64,000 nt of DNA, taken from positions 1 to 64,000 of the forward strand of contig NZ_CBVJ010000099.1 of the NCBI RefSeq assembly GCF_000513275.1, read 5' to 3'. Below are positions 43,612-52,189 of this stretch, in pieces. A program made the position numbers and the translations under genes. The DNA comes from Paenibacillus gorillae. GTDB taxonomy: Bacteria > Bacillota > Bacilli > Paenibacillales > Paenibacillaceae. The notes under the pieces were generated by a model. That model worked only from the letters and a program-made list of their open reading frames with translations. It was not told the DNA's origin and did not search any database. The number at the start of each line of letters is the position of its first letter. The stretch's first letter is position 1.

Positions 43612-43654
43612 GGGTTGGATGGAGATTGTTGAATCTCTATCCAGCCCTTTTTTT
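43612..43654 (+). terminator. terminator of the Moc-like operon, possibly bidirectional
   Basis: GGGTTGGATGGAGATT pairs with AATCTCTATCCAGCCC (two G-U) around GTTG and is followed by TTTTTTT. Read on the - strand it has AAAAAAA before and CCCTTTTCC after, so it may also end the long - strand operon whose last stop is at 43678. Confidence 0.88.
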
Positions 43655-43677
43655 CTCGCGCCAGCAGCAGCTTACCG

Positions 43678-44586
43678 CTATTTACGCTGATTATGCTCCG
43701 CCACAACATGCTGCCACTGTGCTTCTGCAATTTCCTTGAACAGCAGCGCCTGCTGCCAGCGATCTGATACCTCTATTTCCTGCCCGCTTCCGGTATCCCG
43801 CCTAGTAATGGCATAATAACCCGGGGGCCCAAGCTCTGTAACGAAGGGAAGCACATCCCCAGGCATCGCCTGCCGGAGCCAGCTCGTCATTCCCTTCCGC
43901 CACCAGCGCTGGAAGTTAGGCAGCATCGGATGATCGCCCGTCGGCCCAACGTCGACCTGCACCTGCTCCCCGTTAGACACCCGGGCATGCAGGCAGGAGG
44001 TCCGCTCCAGCAAAGCATCAAACATCGGCTCCGCTTTATCCAGCGGGCCATTCAGCTCGCCCGCTACGATGTAATGGGACAGATCGATTGTTAGCCGCAA
44101 ATCAGAAAGCGCCCTGACATATTGCTCCGTCCGGATCAGATCCTGCGTTACTGTACCGCGATGCGTCTCAATAAAGACCGGCATACCCGCCGCTCTTGCT
44201 TCCGCCTGCAACCCGGACAGCAGCTCAATCGCCTCATTTCCGACGACAAATCCATCCATCACCTGCAGGTTCAAATACTGAACCGTTCCAAACTGGCGGA
44301 TCTGCTCCAGCACCACCTGAATATCTTCTACCTTCGTTGGAAAAGCCATCGTGTTGAAGCCAAGCTTATACCGCTCCAGCAGCCGGTTCCACTGCTCCGC
44401 CTCTTCAAGCGGCGGCATAACTGCACTAATGGCAGAATAGCCCGCTTCCGCGATCTTCTCGAACTTTTGCTCCATCGACCATTCCTTGCCGTTCTCACCA
44501 AGTCCAATCATCGCCCACCAGGACTGCTGAAGCTCCAGTCTCGGAGCGTTAGCTGTACCGTCGTTTACTGCATTTCTCAAGCTCAT
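43678..44586 (-). CDS. xylose-isomerase-like TIM barrel protein
   Basis: Cytoplasmic protein of 302 residues in the AP-endonuclease-2/sugar phosphate isomerase family. Likely metal ligands are E in FIETHRG, D and H in TIDLSHYIV, H in LHARVSNG and E in FVTELGPPGYY. The last gene of the 14-gene operon. The ATG at 44586 is preferred to an upstream TTG because AAAGGCGGG precedes it. The reaction is unknown; isomerisation, epimerisation or elimination on a keto-sugar are possible. Confidence 0.82.
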   Translation of the reverse strand: MSLRNAVNDGTANAPRLELQQSWWAMIGLGENGKEWSMEQKFEKIAEAGYSAISAVMPPLEEAEQWNRLLERYKLGFNTMAFPTKVEDIQVVLEQIRQFGTVQYLNLQVMDGFVVGNEAIELLSGLQAEARAAGMPVFIETHRGTVTQDLIRTEQYVRALSDLRLTIDLSHYIVAGELNGPLDKAEPMFDALLERTSCLHARVSNGEQVQVDVGPTGDHPMLPNFQRWWRKGMTSWLRQAMPGDVLPFVTELGPPGYYAITRRDTGSGQEIEVSDRWQQALLFKEIAEAQWQHVVAEHNQRK

Positions 44587-44630
44587 CACAGACCCGCCTT
44601 TCCTCAAAACGTCATATGGTTTCTATCACA

Positions 44631-45467
44631 TTACGAGAACAGCGCCCATGAAGGATGACGCTCCAGGCGGTCCAGCATGGAGCGGTATACATCACGATTC
44701 CGCTCCAGACGGCTGTAAGGATCTCCGCCCATGCCATAGCCTTGGAATCCAACGAAGCCCTCATAACCAAGCCCTCTCAGAACACCCATTACTGCGAAAA
44801 TATCCAGCTCACCCGCATCGATACACTCGATGGACGCAGGCAAACCTTTGTCCTGCTTGCGGCTGCCGCAAAGGTTAACGGCATGCAAATAAGGAGCGCA
44901 GGCAGACAAAGCGCCATTCAGATTGCTGCCGTCAACAGCGAACCAATGGAAGGAGCTGAACGTAATGCCGAGCAGCGGATGATTAAGCTGCTTCACTAGC
45001 CGCAGCGCATCCTCCCACCGCTCCAGCCAGAAGTAGACATGATGATAGAGCGAGATTTGAATCCCATTGCGCTCCACAATGGCGAGCAGCTCAGACAGCC
45101 GTTCCAGCGCCAAAGCATCGCCTTCCGGGTCCGATGGCTTCATCCCGGAATCGCCCATTGTCAGCGCCAATTCAACCCGGCTGCAGCCTTGAAGCTGCGC
45201 CAGCATCGAGAAGATTCTGGCAACATGCGGGTGATCCTTCGGCAGCGCCAGATCCAGCACCGCGTAGACCGCAGCCACTTCCAGACCATACTCCGCTTTT
45301 ACATGGGGCAGCCGCTCAAGATCCCTCCAAGCCTGCTTGTCCTCATCCCATAACGTTAAGTAGACCGCATCATAGCCCAGCTCGGACAGCATTTCGCAGC
45401 GTGTGTTGAAGGGGTAATTGCCTAAGCTGTTGTAGAAAAAGGTATCCATTCCATAGATCCGGTTCAT
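44631..45467 (-). CDS. TIM barrel protein with a modified metal site
   Basis: Protein of 278 residues of the same superfamily. The expected ligands are partly replaced: HH in ISLYHHVYFW in place of the first Glu, S-x-x-H in ITFSSFHWFAVDG in place of D-x-x-H, N in HAVNLCGS and Q in GFQGYGMGGD in place of the final Glu. The combination FHW...NLCG...QGYG...GD is typical of a distinct uncharacterised group. It overlaps the oxidoreductase stop by four bases. Function unknown; substitution suggests either a different cofactor arrangement or a non-metal role. Confidence 0.75.
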   Translation of the reverse strand: MNRIYGMDTFFYNSLGNYPFNTRCEMLSELGYDAVYLTLWDEDKQAWRDLERLPHVKAEYGLEVAAVYAVLDLALPKDHPHVARIFSMLAQLQGCSRVELALTMGDSGMKPSDPEGDALALERLSELLAIVERNGIQISLYHHVYFWLERWEDALRLVKQLNHPLLGITFSSFHWFAVDGSNLNGALSACAPYLHAVNLCGSRKQDKGLPASIECIDAGELDIFAVMGVLRGLGYEGFVGFQGYGMGGDPYSRLERNRDVYRSMLDRLERHPSWALFS

Positions 45468-46573
45468 CCGTGCGCCCCCTCAGCCTTGGCAACCGTCTGG
45501 ACGGCTCCGGTCTCGATACAATCGTATATCGCGGCGAGAATGCTGAAATTGAACACCGCCTGCTCATTAAGAATGGCGGGCGTTTGCTGCCCGGCCAGCG
45601 CCTGCATGAAATAAACGATCGGCTTATCCATCATGCCCAGCGGTGCGTTCTCGATTTTCTGCTGACTGGCTTCAGGCTCGCCGTTCACATCGTAATAGCG
45701 CTTGAGCTCGCCGTGGCCGTCGAAGCATAGCCAATCCCAATGAACAGCGCCGCCGGTCCCTTCGATCTCAGCTAAGCTCCGCTCCTCGCCATGGCAGCAA
45801 GCGGCCCGCTCGTATTGCACCGTCACAGCTCTCCCGCCAGCCAGATGAAACCGCATCGTTGCACCAACATGCTGTTCCACCTCGGAATTCGCCTCGGCTT
45901 CGATTGGATGTCCCGTTGCCGGGTTCGTCATCCAGGCATGAAGCACTTCTACCCGCTCGGGCTGCAGTACCTCGGTCAAGCTTGCGATATCATAGGGACC
46001 CCAATCCATGAGCGTGCCTCCGCCGCTAACCGAACGGTTAAGAAACCAGCGGCTCTGCGGCTGATACTCGATTCCCGTTCTTGCCCGCTTGCGGCGCTGC
46101 ACCCATTGCACCTGATACACGTCACCAAGCGTGCCGTGCGCGAGTAAGCCCTTAACTTCCTCTGTAATCTGCAAGCCTGCGAATCGCGAGCTGCAGCAGC
46201 CGATCCATTTGCCCGTTTCCTCAGCTGTCCGCAGCATCAAATCCGCTTCCTTCCGGTTCATAGCCAGCGGCTTCTCGCACAGGACGTGGCGGCCGGAACG
46301 GAGCGCTTGAATCGAAATATCCGCATGCGTAACTGGCGGCGTCGCAACAATGACAATATCATCCTCTCTGGACGGCTCGTCCAGCATCGCACCCAATTGC
46401 TCAACCGGTGCCGCCCATGGAAACCGCTGGGCAAAGGCAGCCAGTGCCGCCTGATTGACGTCCGTCACATATAGCTCCGGACGGCTCTCTTCCGATTCCG
46501 CGTAACGCTCGATCGCTTCCGCGTGGTAGCCGGCAATTGCGCCAGCCCCTACGATATAAATGCGCTGCTTCAT
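45464..46573 (-). CDS. Gfo/Idh/MocA family oxidoreductase
   Basis: NAD(P)-dependent sugar or cyclitol dehydrogenase of 369 residues. The Rossmann motif GAGAIAGYH is at residues 9-17, the EKPLA catalytic lysine motif near 101 and a GGGTLMDWGPYD active-site motif near 195. The family oxidises or reduces a single hydroxyl, often at C3 of a sugar. It overlaps the AraC gene upstream and the TIM barrel gene downstream by four bases each, so the three are co-translated. A 3-keto-sugar role is an inference from the TIM barrels around it. Confidence 0.92.
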   Translation of the reverse strand: MKQRIYIVGAGAIAGYHAEAIERYAESEESRPELYVTDVNQAALAAFAQRFPWAAPVEQLGAMLDEPSREDDIVIVATPPVTHADISIQALRSGRHVLCEKPLAMNRKEADLMLRTAEETGKWIGCCSSRFAGLQITEEVKGLLAHGTLGDVYQVQWVQRRKRARTGIEYQPQSRWFLNRSVSGGGTLMDWGPYDIASLTEVLQPERVEVLHAWMTNPATGHPIEAEANSEVEQHVGATMRFHLAGGRAVTVQYERAACCHGEERSLAEIEGTGGAVHWDWLCFDGHGELKRYYDVNGEPEASQQKIENAPLGMMDKPIVYFMQALAGQQTPAILNEQAVFNFSILAAIYDCIETGAVQTVAKAEGAHG

Positions 46574-46980
46574 TCGTTCACACTCCTGTTCAAATTGATG
46601 CTATTGCGATATTCTCCCGGCGTCTGGCCGGCCCGGTCCTTGAACACTTTGTTGAAATAATTAACTTCCCCGAAGCCGCATGCTGCGGCAATTTGCTCCA
46701 GCGAATGATCGGACTCCTCGAGCAGCTGCACCGCTCTTCGAAGCCGAAGCATCCGGAGCATCTGAATGGAGGACATACCGTAGACTTGCTTGAAAGCACG
46801 GTTGAAGTAGCTGGGATGGAGAAACAGCAGACCGGCCAGCTGATGACGAGTCAGCTTCTCGCCCATATTGTCCTCCATGTAGCGGATGACAAGCCGAAAG
46901 CGATCTCTTGCCGATAATGCCGGTACGACGGACTGCTCAATGCTTCTCCTTAAGCTGGAATGCCCGGTCATGCAATTCAC
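46570..46980 (-). CDS. AraC-type DNA-binding protein without a sensor domain
   Basis: Only 136 residues: a short N-terminus and the double AraC helix-turn-helix (HQLAGLLFLHPSYFNRAFK and GFGEVNYFNKVFKD). The usual 150-residue sensing domain is absent and no remnant is visible in the preceding gene, a TIM barrel that ends 17 bases upstream. GGAGG is at the correct distance from the GTG. It sits inside the operon and overlaps the next gene by four bases. Functions could include constitutive activation of the operon, heterodimerisation with the regulators at 57662-61747, or decay. Confidence 0.85.
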   Translation of the reverse strand: MNCMTGHSSLRRSIEQSVVPALSARDRFRLVIRYMEDNMGEKLTRHQLAGLLFLHPSYFNRAFKQVYGMSSIQMLRMLRLRRAVQLLEESDHSLEQIAAACGFGEVNYFNKVFKDRAGQTPGEYRNSINLNRSVNE

Positions 46981-46997
46981 CCCGATCCTCCAAATAA

Positions 46998-47813
46998 TTA
47001 GGCGAGTACAGCCAGTTCTTCCCGCACGTAGATCCCGTTCTGAAGCGTTACCCGGTCGGGATGAAGCTCGGCTTCCTGCGATTCCTCCTCGACCATCACC
47101 CAGCCGTCATAACTCGTCTCCTGCAGGTAACGGACAATCGCCTTATGATCGATCGAACCTTGTCCAAGTGCAGACCATTGTCCGCTTGCCCCATTCATAT
47201 CTTTGAAATGCACATGCCGAATGAGCGGCCGGTAGGTCCGGAATATCGCCTCAGCATCCATGCCGCCCTTCACAATATGACCCGTATCCGGGGCGTAGCC
47301 GCAATAGCGGGAATCAATGCCGTCCAACAGCACCCGGTAATCCTCTTCAATTCGGAAAATAGAGCCGCTTGGCGAATTAGGATGATACGCACATGCGATA
47401 CCTGCCTCATACGCGCGGCGGGCCACCGCATTAATGCTTAACAGCGCGTTCTTTTGCCTAAGAGCCAGATCACTTCTATCCTTGCCGGGAAGCTGTACAA
47501 GCGTAAGCAGCGTATCTGGAAAATGCTTCAGATACCGGATGATCCGGTCGGCTTCAGCTTTCTCTTCTAACGTCTCGCCCGCTTCACGCCAGTCGAGCGC
47601 AAGACAAAGTGCACCCAGCTTCAAGCCTCTTTTCTCTAGCGCATTTACTAGCGCCTGCGGGTCGTCATTATAGTGGCCGAGCATGCACACTTCCGGCTCT
47701 ACGCCTGCGCCGCCCGCTTGCTGCACGACGTCCAATATGTGCTTAAGCTCATTGCGGTGCTTCTCATAGGACATCTGCCACGTATACGTCTGAAAGCCAA
47801 ATGTCATTGCCAT
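46998..47813 (-). CDS. IolE/MocC-like TIM barrel protein
   Basis: Protein of 271 residues in the sugar phosphate isomerase superfamily. It resembles inosose dehydratase IolE in three places: H in ACAYHPNSPSG where most members have Glu, D and H in APDTGHIVKGG, and HVHFKDMNG with LGQGSID after it, and E in GWVMVEEESQ. A dehydratase or epimerase on a keto-cyclitol or 3-keto-sugar is possible. It follows its neighbour by three bases. Confidence 0.82.
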   Translation of the reverse strand: MAMTFGFQTYTWQMSYEKHRNELKHILDVVQQAGGAGVEPEVCMLGHYNDDPQALVNALEKRGLKLGALCLALDWREAGETLEEKAEADRIIRYLKHFPDTLLTLVQLPGKDRSDLALRQKNALLSINAVARRAYEAGIACAYHPNSPSGSIFRIEEDYRVLLDGIDSRYCGYAPDTGHIVKGGMDAEAIFRTYRPLIRHVHFKDMNGASGQWSALGQGSIDHKAIVRYLQETSYDGWVMVEEESQEAELHPDRVTLQNGIYVREELAVLA

Positions 47814-47816
47814 GTT

Positions 47817-48713
47817 CTATTCCGCCTCCTTGATCGCCTTGCGGATGAACGGCACTGCCTCACGGCCCCATTCCTCCACTTCAGCGTTAAAGCAAAAGTC
47901 GACGCACCACCAGTCAATGTCCGCCACTACGGACTTCAGCTCCTTAAGAAACGCAGTAAAATCGATAGCGCCAGCTCCAAAAGCTGCATGCGTACTCGTC
48001 TCCTCATCATGCAGCGTGCCGTCGGAGTCAATCAGATGGAAATGCCCGATGTGTCCATCAAGCAGCTTCGCAAATTCCGCAATCCCTCCGGGAAGTACCT
48101 CTTTCTCCCCCGGCTGACGCGCTCCGACTACTCCGCTCATGTAAGCGTGGCTCGTATCGAATAAAATTTGGAAGGAAGGATGGCCTACCGCCTCAACAAG
48201 CCGCTTGATCTCCGAAGGCTTGTTCAGCCAGAAGCCCGGCTCGAACTCCCATACGATCCGAATGCCGGAGGCTGCCGCCAGCTCTGCAGATGCCTTCCAT
48301 GTAAAAACAAGCCGGGCGAACCGTTTCTCATACTCCGTCTCATCCAAGGCTGCCGGCGGGCTGACGGTGTCTACCCGAATTGTATCGATACCGAGATCTA
48401 CACAAAATTGAATGTAGGACTCCATCAATTGCAAGTAGTCGGCAGGCTCGCATTGTGCCGGCGGTACTGCCGTAAAATCCGGAGCATACCCGGAGATGCC
48501 GAGCCCATGGGACTTCATTTCCTCCAGCAGCGCTTGACGGCTCTCCTTCGTCGGATAGAGCTCCGGCGTCGGATGGGGGGCAAAGCCGTTAATTTCTACT
48601 CCGTCGTAACCCGCTTCACTTGCATATTGCAAAATGCGTGAAAACGGCCAAGGCGATGCTGCGAAAGGACCAAAGGCAAACGCCCATGAGCCGATTGATA
48701 ATTTTGGATTCAT
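47817..48713 (-). CDS. xylose-isomerase-like TIM barrel protein
   Basis: Protein of 298 residues. Visible ligands: E in IVWEFEPGFWL, D and H in LFDTSHAYMSG, H in GHFHLIDSDG; the final Glu is replaced in WWCVDFCF by Asp. The long DETSTHAAFGAGAIDF loop is typical of the L-ribulose/hydroxypyruvate branch. Its substrate is unknown. It begins 17 bases after the hydrolase stop and ends three bases before the next TIM barrel. Confidence 0.82.
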   Translation of the reverse strand: MNPKLSIGSWAFAFGPFAASPWPFSRILQYASEAGYDGVEINGFAPHPTPELYPTKESRQALLEEMKSHGLGISGYAPDFTAVPPAQCEPADYLQLMESYIQFCVDLGIDTIRVDTVSPPAALDETEYEKRFARLVFTWKASAELAAASGIRIVWEFEPGFWLNKPSEIKRLVEAVGHPSFQILFDTSHAYMSGVVGARQPGEKEVLPGGIAEFAKLLDGHIGHFHLIDSDGTLHDEETSTHAAFGAGAIDFTAFLKELKSVVADIDWWCVDFCFNAEVEEWGREAVPFIRKAIKEAE

Positions 48714-48730
48714 CCCGATCGCTCCTTCTA

Positions 48731-49540
48731 TTAACCCAAATGTCGATGACGCAATAAAAAGTCCAATGTAATCCGGTTAAAATCATCCAGCCGGTCCCAG
48801 TGATGCGTATGGCCGCTGCCCTCGAACAAATGAAGCTCAGCGTGCTTCATCTCCCCCGCAATAGCCTGTGACAAATGCAGCGGTGTGAAAATATCCCGGT
48901 CTCCTACTGTAATTAAGGCAGGAGCCTTAATAGCAGCAAGCCGTCCCGTCGTCTGATGCGAGATGCAGGCGTCGCATTGCGCTAGAAACGCATGCGCCGG
49001 CATCGGATTCTCCTCCAGCAGCGCTGCCGCTCGGGCCGCCTCTAGCTTGAGAGAATGATTGTTATAGTAAGCCGGCGTATAAATAATAAGCTGAAGCAGC
49101 TTCTGAAATTCATCGGCCGGCATGCGGGAATAACCGCTGCCCAGCGTCTCGAACACGCTGCTTGTATACGTATCGCATTGCTGCCAAGAGCAATTGAGCG
49201 TCAAGCTAATGACCCGGTCCGGAGCGGCCAACGCTACCTCCTGCGCGATTGCACTTCCCATCGATATGCCGGAAATATGAGCTTTATCGATTCCAAGCGC
49301 ATCCAGCAGGCCGAGCGTATCGGCCGCCATCATTTTCGTCGTGTAGGGTCCCTCCGGCTTGGCACTGTCTCCTGCTCCCCGATTGTCGATGAGAATACAG
49401 CGGAAATGCGGCTCATATGCCCGCACATGCTCTTCCCATACCGCTCCCGGCGCACCCAGACCCATAAGCAGCACTAACGGCTCGCCTTGACCTCGTTCTG
49501 TATAATGAAGCTCAATTCCGTTCGCTTGTACGACAGGCAT
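48731..49540 (-). CDS. alpha/beta-hydrolase fold protein
   Basis: Cytoplasmic hydrolase of 269 residues. The nucleophile Ser93 is in GISMGS, the acid is probably Asp in VGDRDIFTP and the base is His in GSGHTHHW. The closest functional analogues are enol-lactone or acyl-ester hydrolases, and a sugar lactone or acylated sugar is a possible substrate. It lies between two TIM barrel genes. Confidence 0.88.
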   Translation of the reverse strand: MPVVQANGIELHYTERGQGEPLVLLMGLGAPGAVWEEHVRAYEPHFRCILIDNRGAGDSAKPEGPYTTKMMAADTLGLLDALGIDKAHISGISMGSAIAQEVALAAPDRVISLTLNCSWQQCDTYTSSVFETLGSGYSRMPADEFQKLLQLIIYTPAYYNNHSLKLEAARAAALLEENPMPAHAFLAQCDACISHQTTGRLAAIKAPALITVGDRDIFTPLHLSQAIAGEMKHAELHLFEGSGHTHHWDRLDDFNRITLDFLLRHRHLG

Positions 49541-49558
49541 ACTCCATCCTCCTTCGCT

Positions 49559-50404
49559 TTAAGCCAGATGCTTCCGGATATGCTGGACGCCAAGCCGCGC
49601 CGCGTCATCCGGATGCTCGCTGTAGTTGCGCCATAAATGCAGCCGGGAGATAAGGCCCGGCACCTGCTGGCCGAATGCCTCAATCGTCAGCCAGCCGTCA
49701 TAGCCGATTTCCTTCAGCACGTCGAAAATCTCTTCTGTTACCGCATGGCCAGTGCCTGGAACGCCCCGGTTGTTCTCGGAAATGTGAACGTGAATGATAT
49801 GTGCCGCAGCTTGCCGCCAGGCATCCGGCACGTTCAGCTCTTCAATGTTGCCGTGATGCGTATCCGCCAGCAGTCCGACGTTAGGCAGCCCAACCTGCTT
49901 CACGAAGCGAACGCCTTCCTCCAGCGTATTGACCAAATACATCTCGAACCGGTTGATCGGCTCAAGCGCCAGCTTCACTCCCAGCTCAGCAGCGAACTTC
50001 CCCGCCTCGCGAAGCGTTTCCACCGCATAATTCCATTCGTCGGTTTGCGGGCCTTGTCCCGTAAAGCGGCCAAGTCCTTGAAACAGCGGCCCGCACAGCA
50101 CCTCGGCACCCATCAGATGTGTATTGGAGATAGCCGTCTTCAGCGTCGCCAGCGCATTGTCCCGCAGCCGGGGGTCGCGGCTAGCAGGATCGGCCACTGA
50201 AGCGTCAAGCGCCGCAATAGCGGTGCAGCCGAGTCCCAACTCCTTTAGAATCAGCCCAAATGCTTTCGCGTCGCCCGCATCCATGCTGTCTGCGGCCAGC
50301 TCGACGCCGTCAAAGCCCCATTCCTTGATTGATTGCAGCAGCCTCAAATGCTCCGAAGGGTTAGGCTTATCCGTCCATAGCAATAGATTCATGCCTACTT
50401 TCAT
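49559..50404 (-). CDS. ketose 3-epimerase-like TIM barrel protein
   Basis: Protein of 281 residues that best matches the D-tagatose/D-psicose 3-epimerase family. Metal ligands E in LEPINRFEMYLVNT, D and H in ADTHHGNIEE, H in HVHISENNRGVPGTGH and E in LTIEAFG are all in place, and Arg in ENNRG probably holds the substrate. It is the most canonical of the five TIM barrels in the operon. The enzyme would epimerise C3 of a ketose; the exact sugar is unknown. Confidence 0.88.
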   Translation of the reverse strand: MKVGMNLLLWTDKPNPSEHLRLLQSIKEWGFDGVELAADSMDAGDAKAFGLILKELGLGCTAIAALDASVADPASRDPRLRDNALATLKTAISNTHLMGAEVLCGPLFQGLGRFTGQGPQTDEWNYAVETLREAGKFAAELGVKLALEPINRFEMYLVNTLEEGVRFVKQVGLPNVGLLADTHHGNIEELNVPDAWRQAAAHIIHVHISENNRGVPGTGHAVTEEIFDVLKEIGYDGWLTIEAFGQQVPGLISRLHLWRNYSEHPDDAARLGVQHIRKHLA

Positions 50405-50411
50405 CGCGCTA

Positions 50412-51404
50412 TCACTCCCATGGGTTCAGTATAATTTTGCCGCTCTGCTGTGAGGCGGACACTTCAAACGCTTCCTGAATCCGGCTCATCGGGAATTGAT
50501 GCGTAATAAGCAGATCCGTCAGCGGAGATTGCTCGATAACCTTCATCAGCTGCGGAAATTCATTCAGGTTGTAGTGCCAGGAGCCGATCAGATGAATGCC
50601 TTTGCGCAGCAGATCATCGCTCACCTTAATCGGCGTCTCTGAGAAGCACTCTCCGACGAAGGCGACTTTGCCCTTGCGCTTAAGCGCATCAATCTGCAAG
50701 CGGTGTGCAGATACGACACCGGAGCAATCCAGTCCAAAGTCCGGCCCTTTGCCGCCGGTCAACGCTTTAATTTGCTGCACCGCATCAGGGTCACGCGGGT
50801 CGATAATATGCTCGACGCCCATCTTCTTTGCGAGCTCTACCCGGTAAGGGTTCATCTCGACGGCGATAACCTTCGCTCCTCTGAACTTCGCATTGACGAT
50901 TGCGCCCAGACCTACCGGCCCAAGACCCGTAATGAGCACTGTCGAGAAGGCATCCACGCCCATCGTCGAGAATGCGCCATGCGACGGTCCCAAGCCGCAG
51001 CAAGCGAGTGAAGCTTTCTCGTAAGGTACGCCATCAGGAATCCGGGCCAGCAGCCAGGACGGCTTAGACAAATATTGCGTCATCGTCGGCTCGTGGTGAT
51101 GCAAATTATGCTCGCAATAGATGAAGTCGCCGGCGATGCACATATCGCATTCTCCGCAAGGATATTGCGGCATGACGACAACGCGGTCGCCTACCTTCAC
51201 TTTGCTGCCCGGTGCGGCCTCTACCACTTCGCCAGCCGCTTCATGTCCCAGACAGTCGGAATGGTCGCCATGGACGAACCCCTTATATTCCGCGCACATC
51301 GGCGCTGCATGCACCTTGACCAGCGCCCAGCCTTCCTTCAAGACCGGTGTCTCCCGTTCCAGCAATTCCGCTTGCTTCACTCCTATAATCGCTGCTTGTT
51401 TCAT
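50412..51404 (-). CDS. zinc-dependent medium-chain dehydrogenase
   Basis: NAD(P)-dependent alcohol or sugar dehydrogenase of 330 residues. Catalytic zinc ligands C in APMCAEYKG and H in GHEAAGEV are present. Four structural cysteines are in CGECDMCIAGDFIYC, and the Rossmann motif is GLGPVGLG. The ATG at 51404 overlaps the ThuA-like gene stop by four bases; the longer frame to 51599 overlaps that gene in full and is rejected. It may reoxidise or reduce the keto-sugar intermediate made by the pathway. Confidence 0.92.
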   Translation of the reverse strand: MKQAAIIGVKQAELLERETPVLKEGWALVKVHAAPMCAEYKGFVHGDHSDCLGHEAAGEVVEAAPGSKVKVGDRVVVMPQYPCGECDMCIAGDFIYCEHNLHHHEPTMTQYLSKPSWLLARIPDGVPYEKASLACCGLGPSHGAFSTMGVDAFSTVLITGLGPVGLGAIVNAKFRGAKVIAVEMNPYRVELAKKMGVEHIIDPRDPDAVQQIKALTGGKGPDFGLDCSGVVSAHRLQIDALKRKGKVAFVGECFSETPIKVSDDLLRKGIHLIGSWHYNLNEFPQLMKVIEQSPLTDLLITHQFPMSRIQEAFEVSASQQSGKIILNPWE

Positions 51405-52183
51405 TGTGCTGTCCCTCCTTCTATTAAATGCTCTGCGCCAACGGCCCAATGGATGCCGTTCAGCAATAAGCGCCGGAATTCCGGCAGGTCGAAATCTTCC
51501 GGATGTCCCATCGTCGTCGTAAACACACGTCCCCCGCCGGAATGATGACGAGTCCAAGCTACTGGATGCACGCGCGGTGTCTCGCTCGTATACGACCAAC
51601 CATTGTCCTCCGGATTAATCGTGGCACCATTGAGCAGCGGCGTCGAATCCCCCTTCGGCGGATAAGGCAGCACTTGATAGAGCCAGGAGCGGCATTCGAA
51701 ATGCGTCGGAATGCCGCTTAGAATCGGATGATTGTCCGCTCCCCAAGCGACAGATACGCTCGTCGTCGAAGAGTGGCCGAAGTGACGAATCCACGGTGCA
51801 CCCAGCACATCGATGCCGAAGCCGTCATTCCAGCGGGCCAGCGGATGGCCTTCCGGGTATTGAAAGGCATGCGTGCTTGTGCGCAGGCCGATGACCGGCT
51901 TGCCTGCTTTAAGATAATCGCTAATATATTGGAACTGCTCCGGCGGCAATTGCCGGAAGCGAATATAGAAAACCGCGAGATCAGCCGTTTGCAGCGCCTC
52001 AAGCCCCGGTATATTTTCCGGATCAGCAGCGCTTGGGCATGCAGTCAGAACGGTGACGGAAGCACCGTGCCTTCGGGCAGCCTCTTCGGCGATTCGAGGC
52101 ATCGTTTTCTCCGATTCATACTCATCTTCGCCGCATACGAATACGAGGCGATATCCCTTCAAAGAATCATTGGATGTTTCCAT
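51401..52183 (-). CDS. ThuA-like domain protein
   Basis: Protein of 260 residues in the trehalose-utilisation ThuA family (glutamine-amidotransferase-like fold). Conserved positions include an N-terminal VCGEDEYES, GLRTSTHAFQYP and the catalytic-like HFGHS and HPEDF segments. ThuA of rhizobia acts with the MocA-type ThuB in oxidation of disaccharides to 3-keto forms. The same gene pair type is found in this operon. The activity in other organisms is mostly untested. Confidence 0.88.
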   Translation of the reverse strand: METSNDSLKGYRLVFVCGEDEYESEKTMPRIAEEAARRHGASVTVLTACPSAADPENIPGLEALQTADLAVFYIRFRQLPPEQFQYISDYLKAGKPVIGLRTSTHAFQYPEGHPLARWNDGFGIDVLGAPWIRHFGHSSTTSVSVAWGADNHPILSGIPTHFECRSWLYQVLPYPPKGDSTPLLNGATINPEDNGWSYTSETPRVHPVAWTRHHSGGGRVFTTTMGHPEDFDLPEFRRLLLNGIHWAVGAEHLIEGGTAQ

Positions 52184-52189
52184 GGAAGC

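Noticed and set aside
50412-51599. 395-residue start for the zinc dehydrogenase
   Set aside because: The N-terminal 65 residues overlap the ThuA-like gene and are low complexity; the ATG at 51404 overlaps by four bases as expected in this operon.
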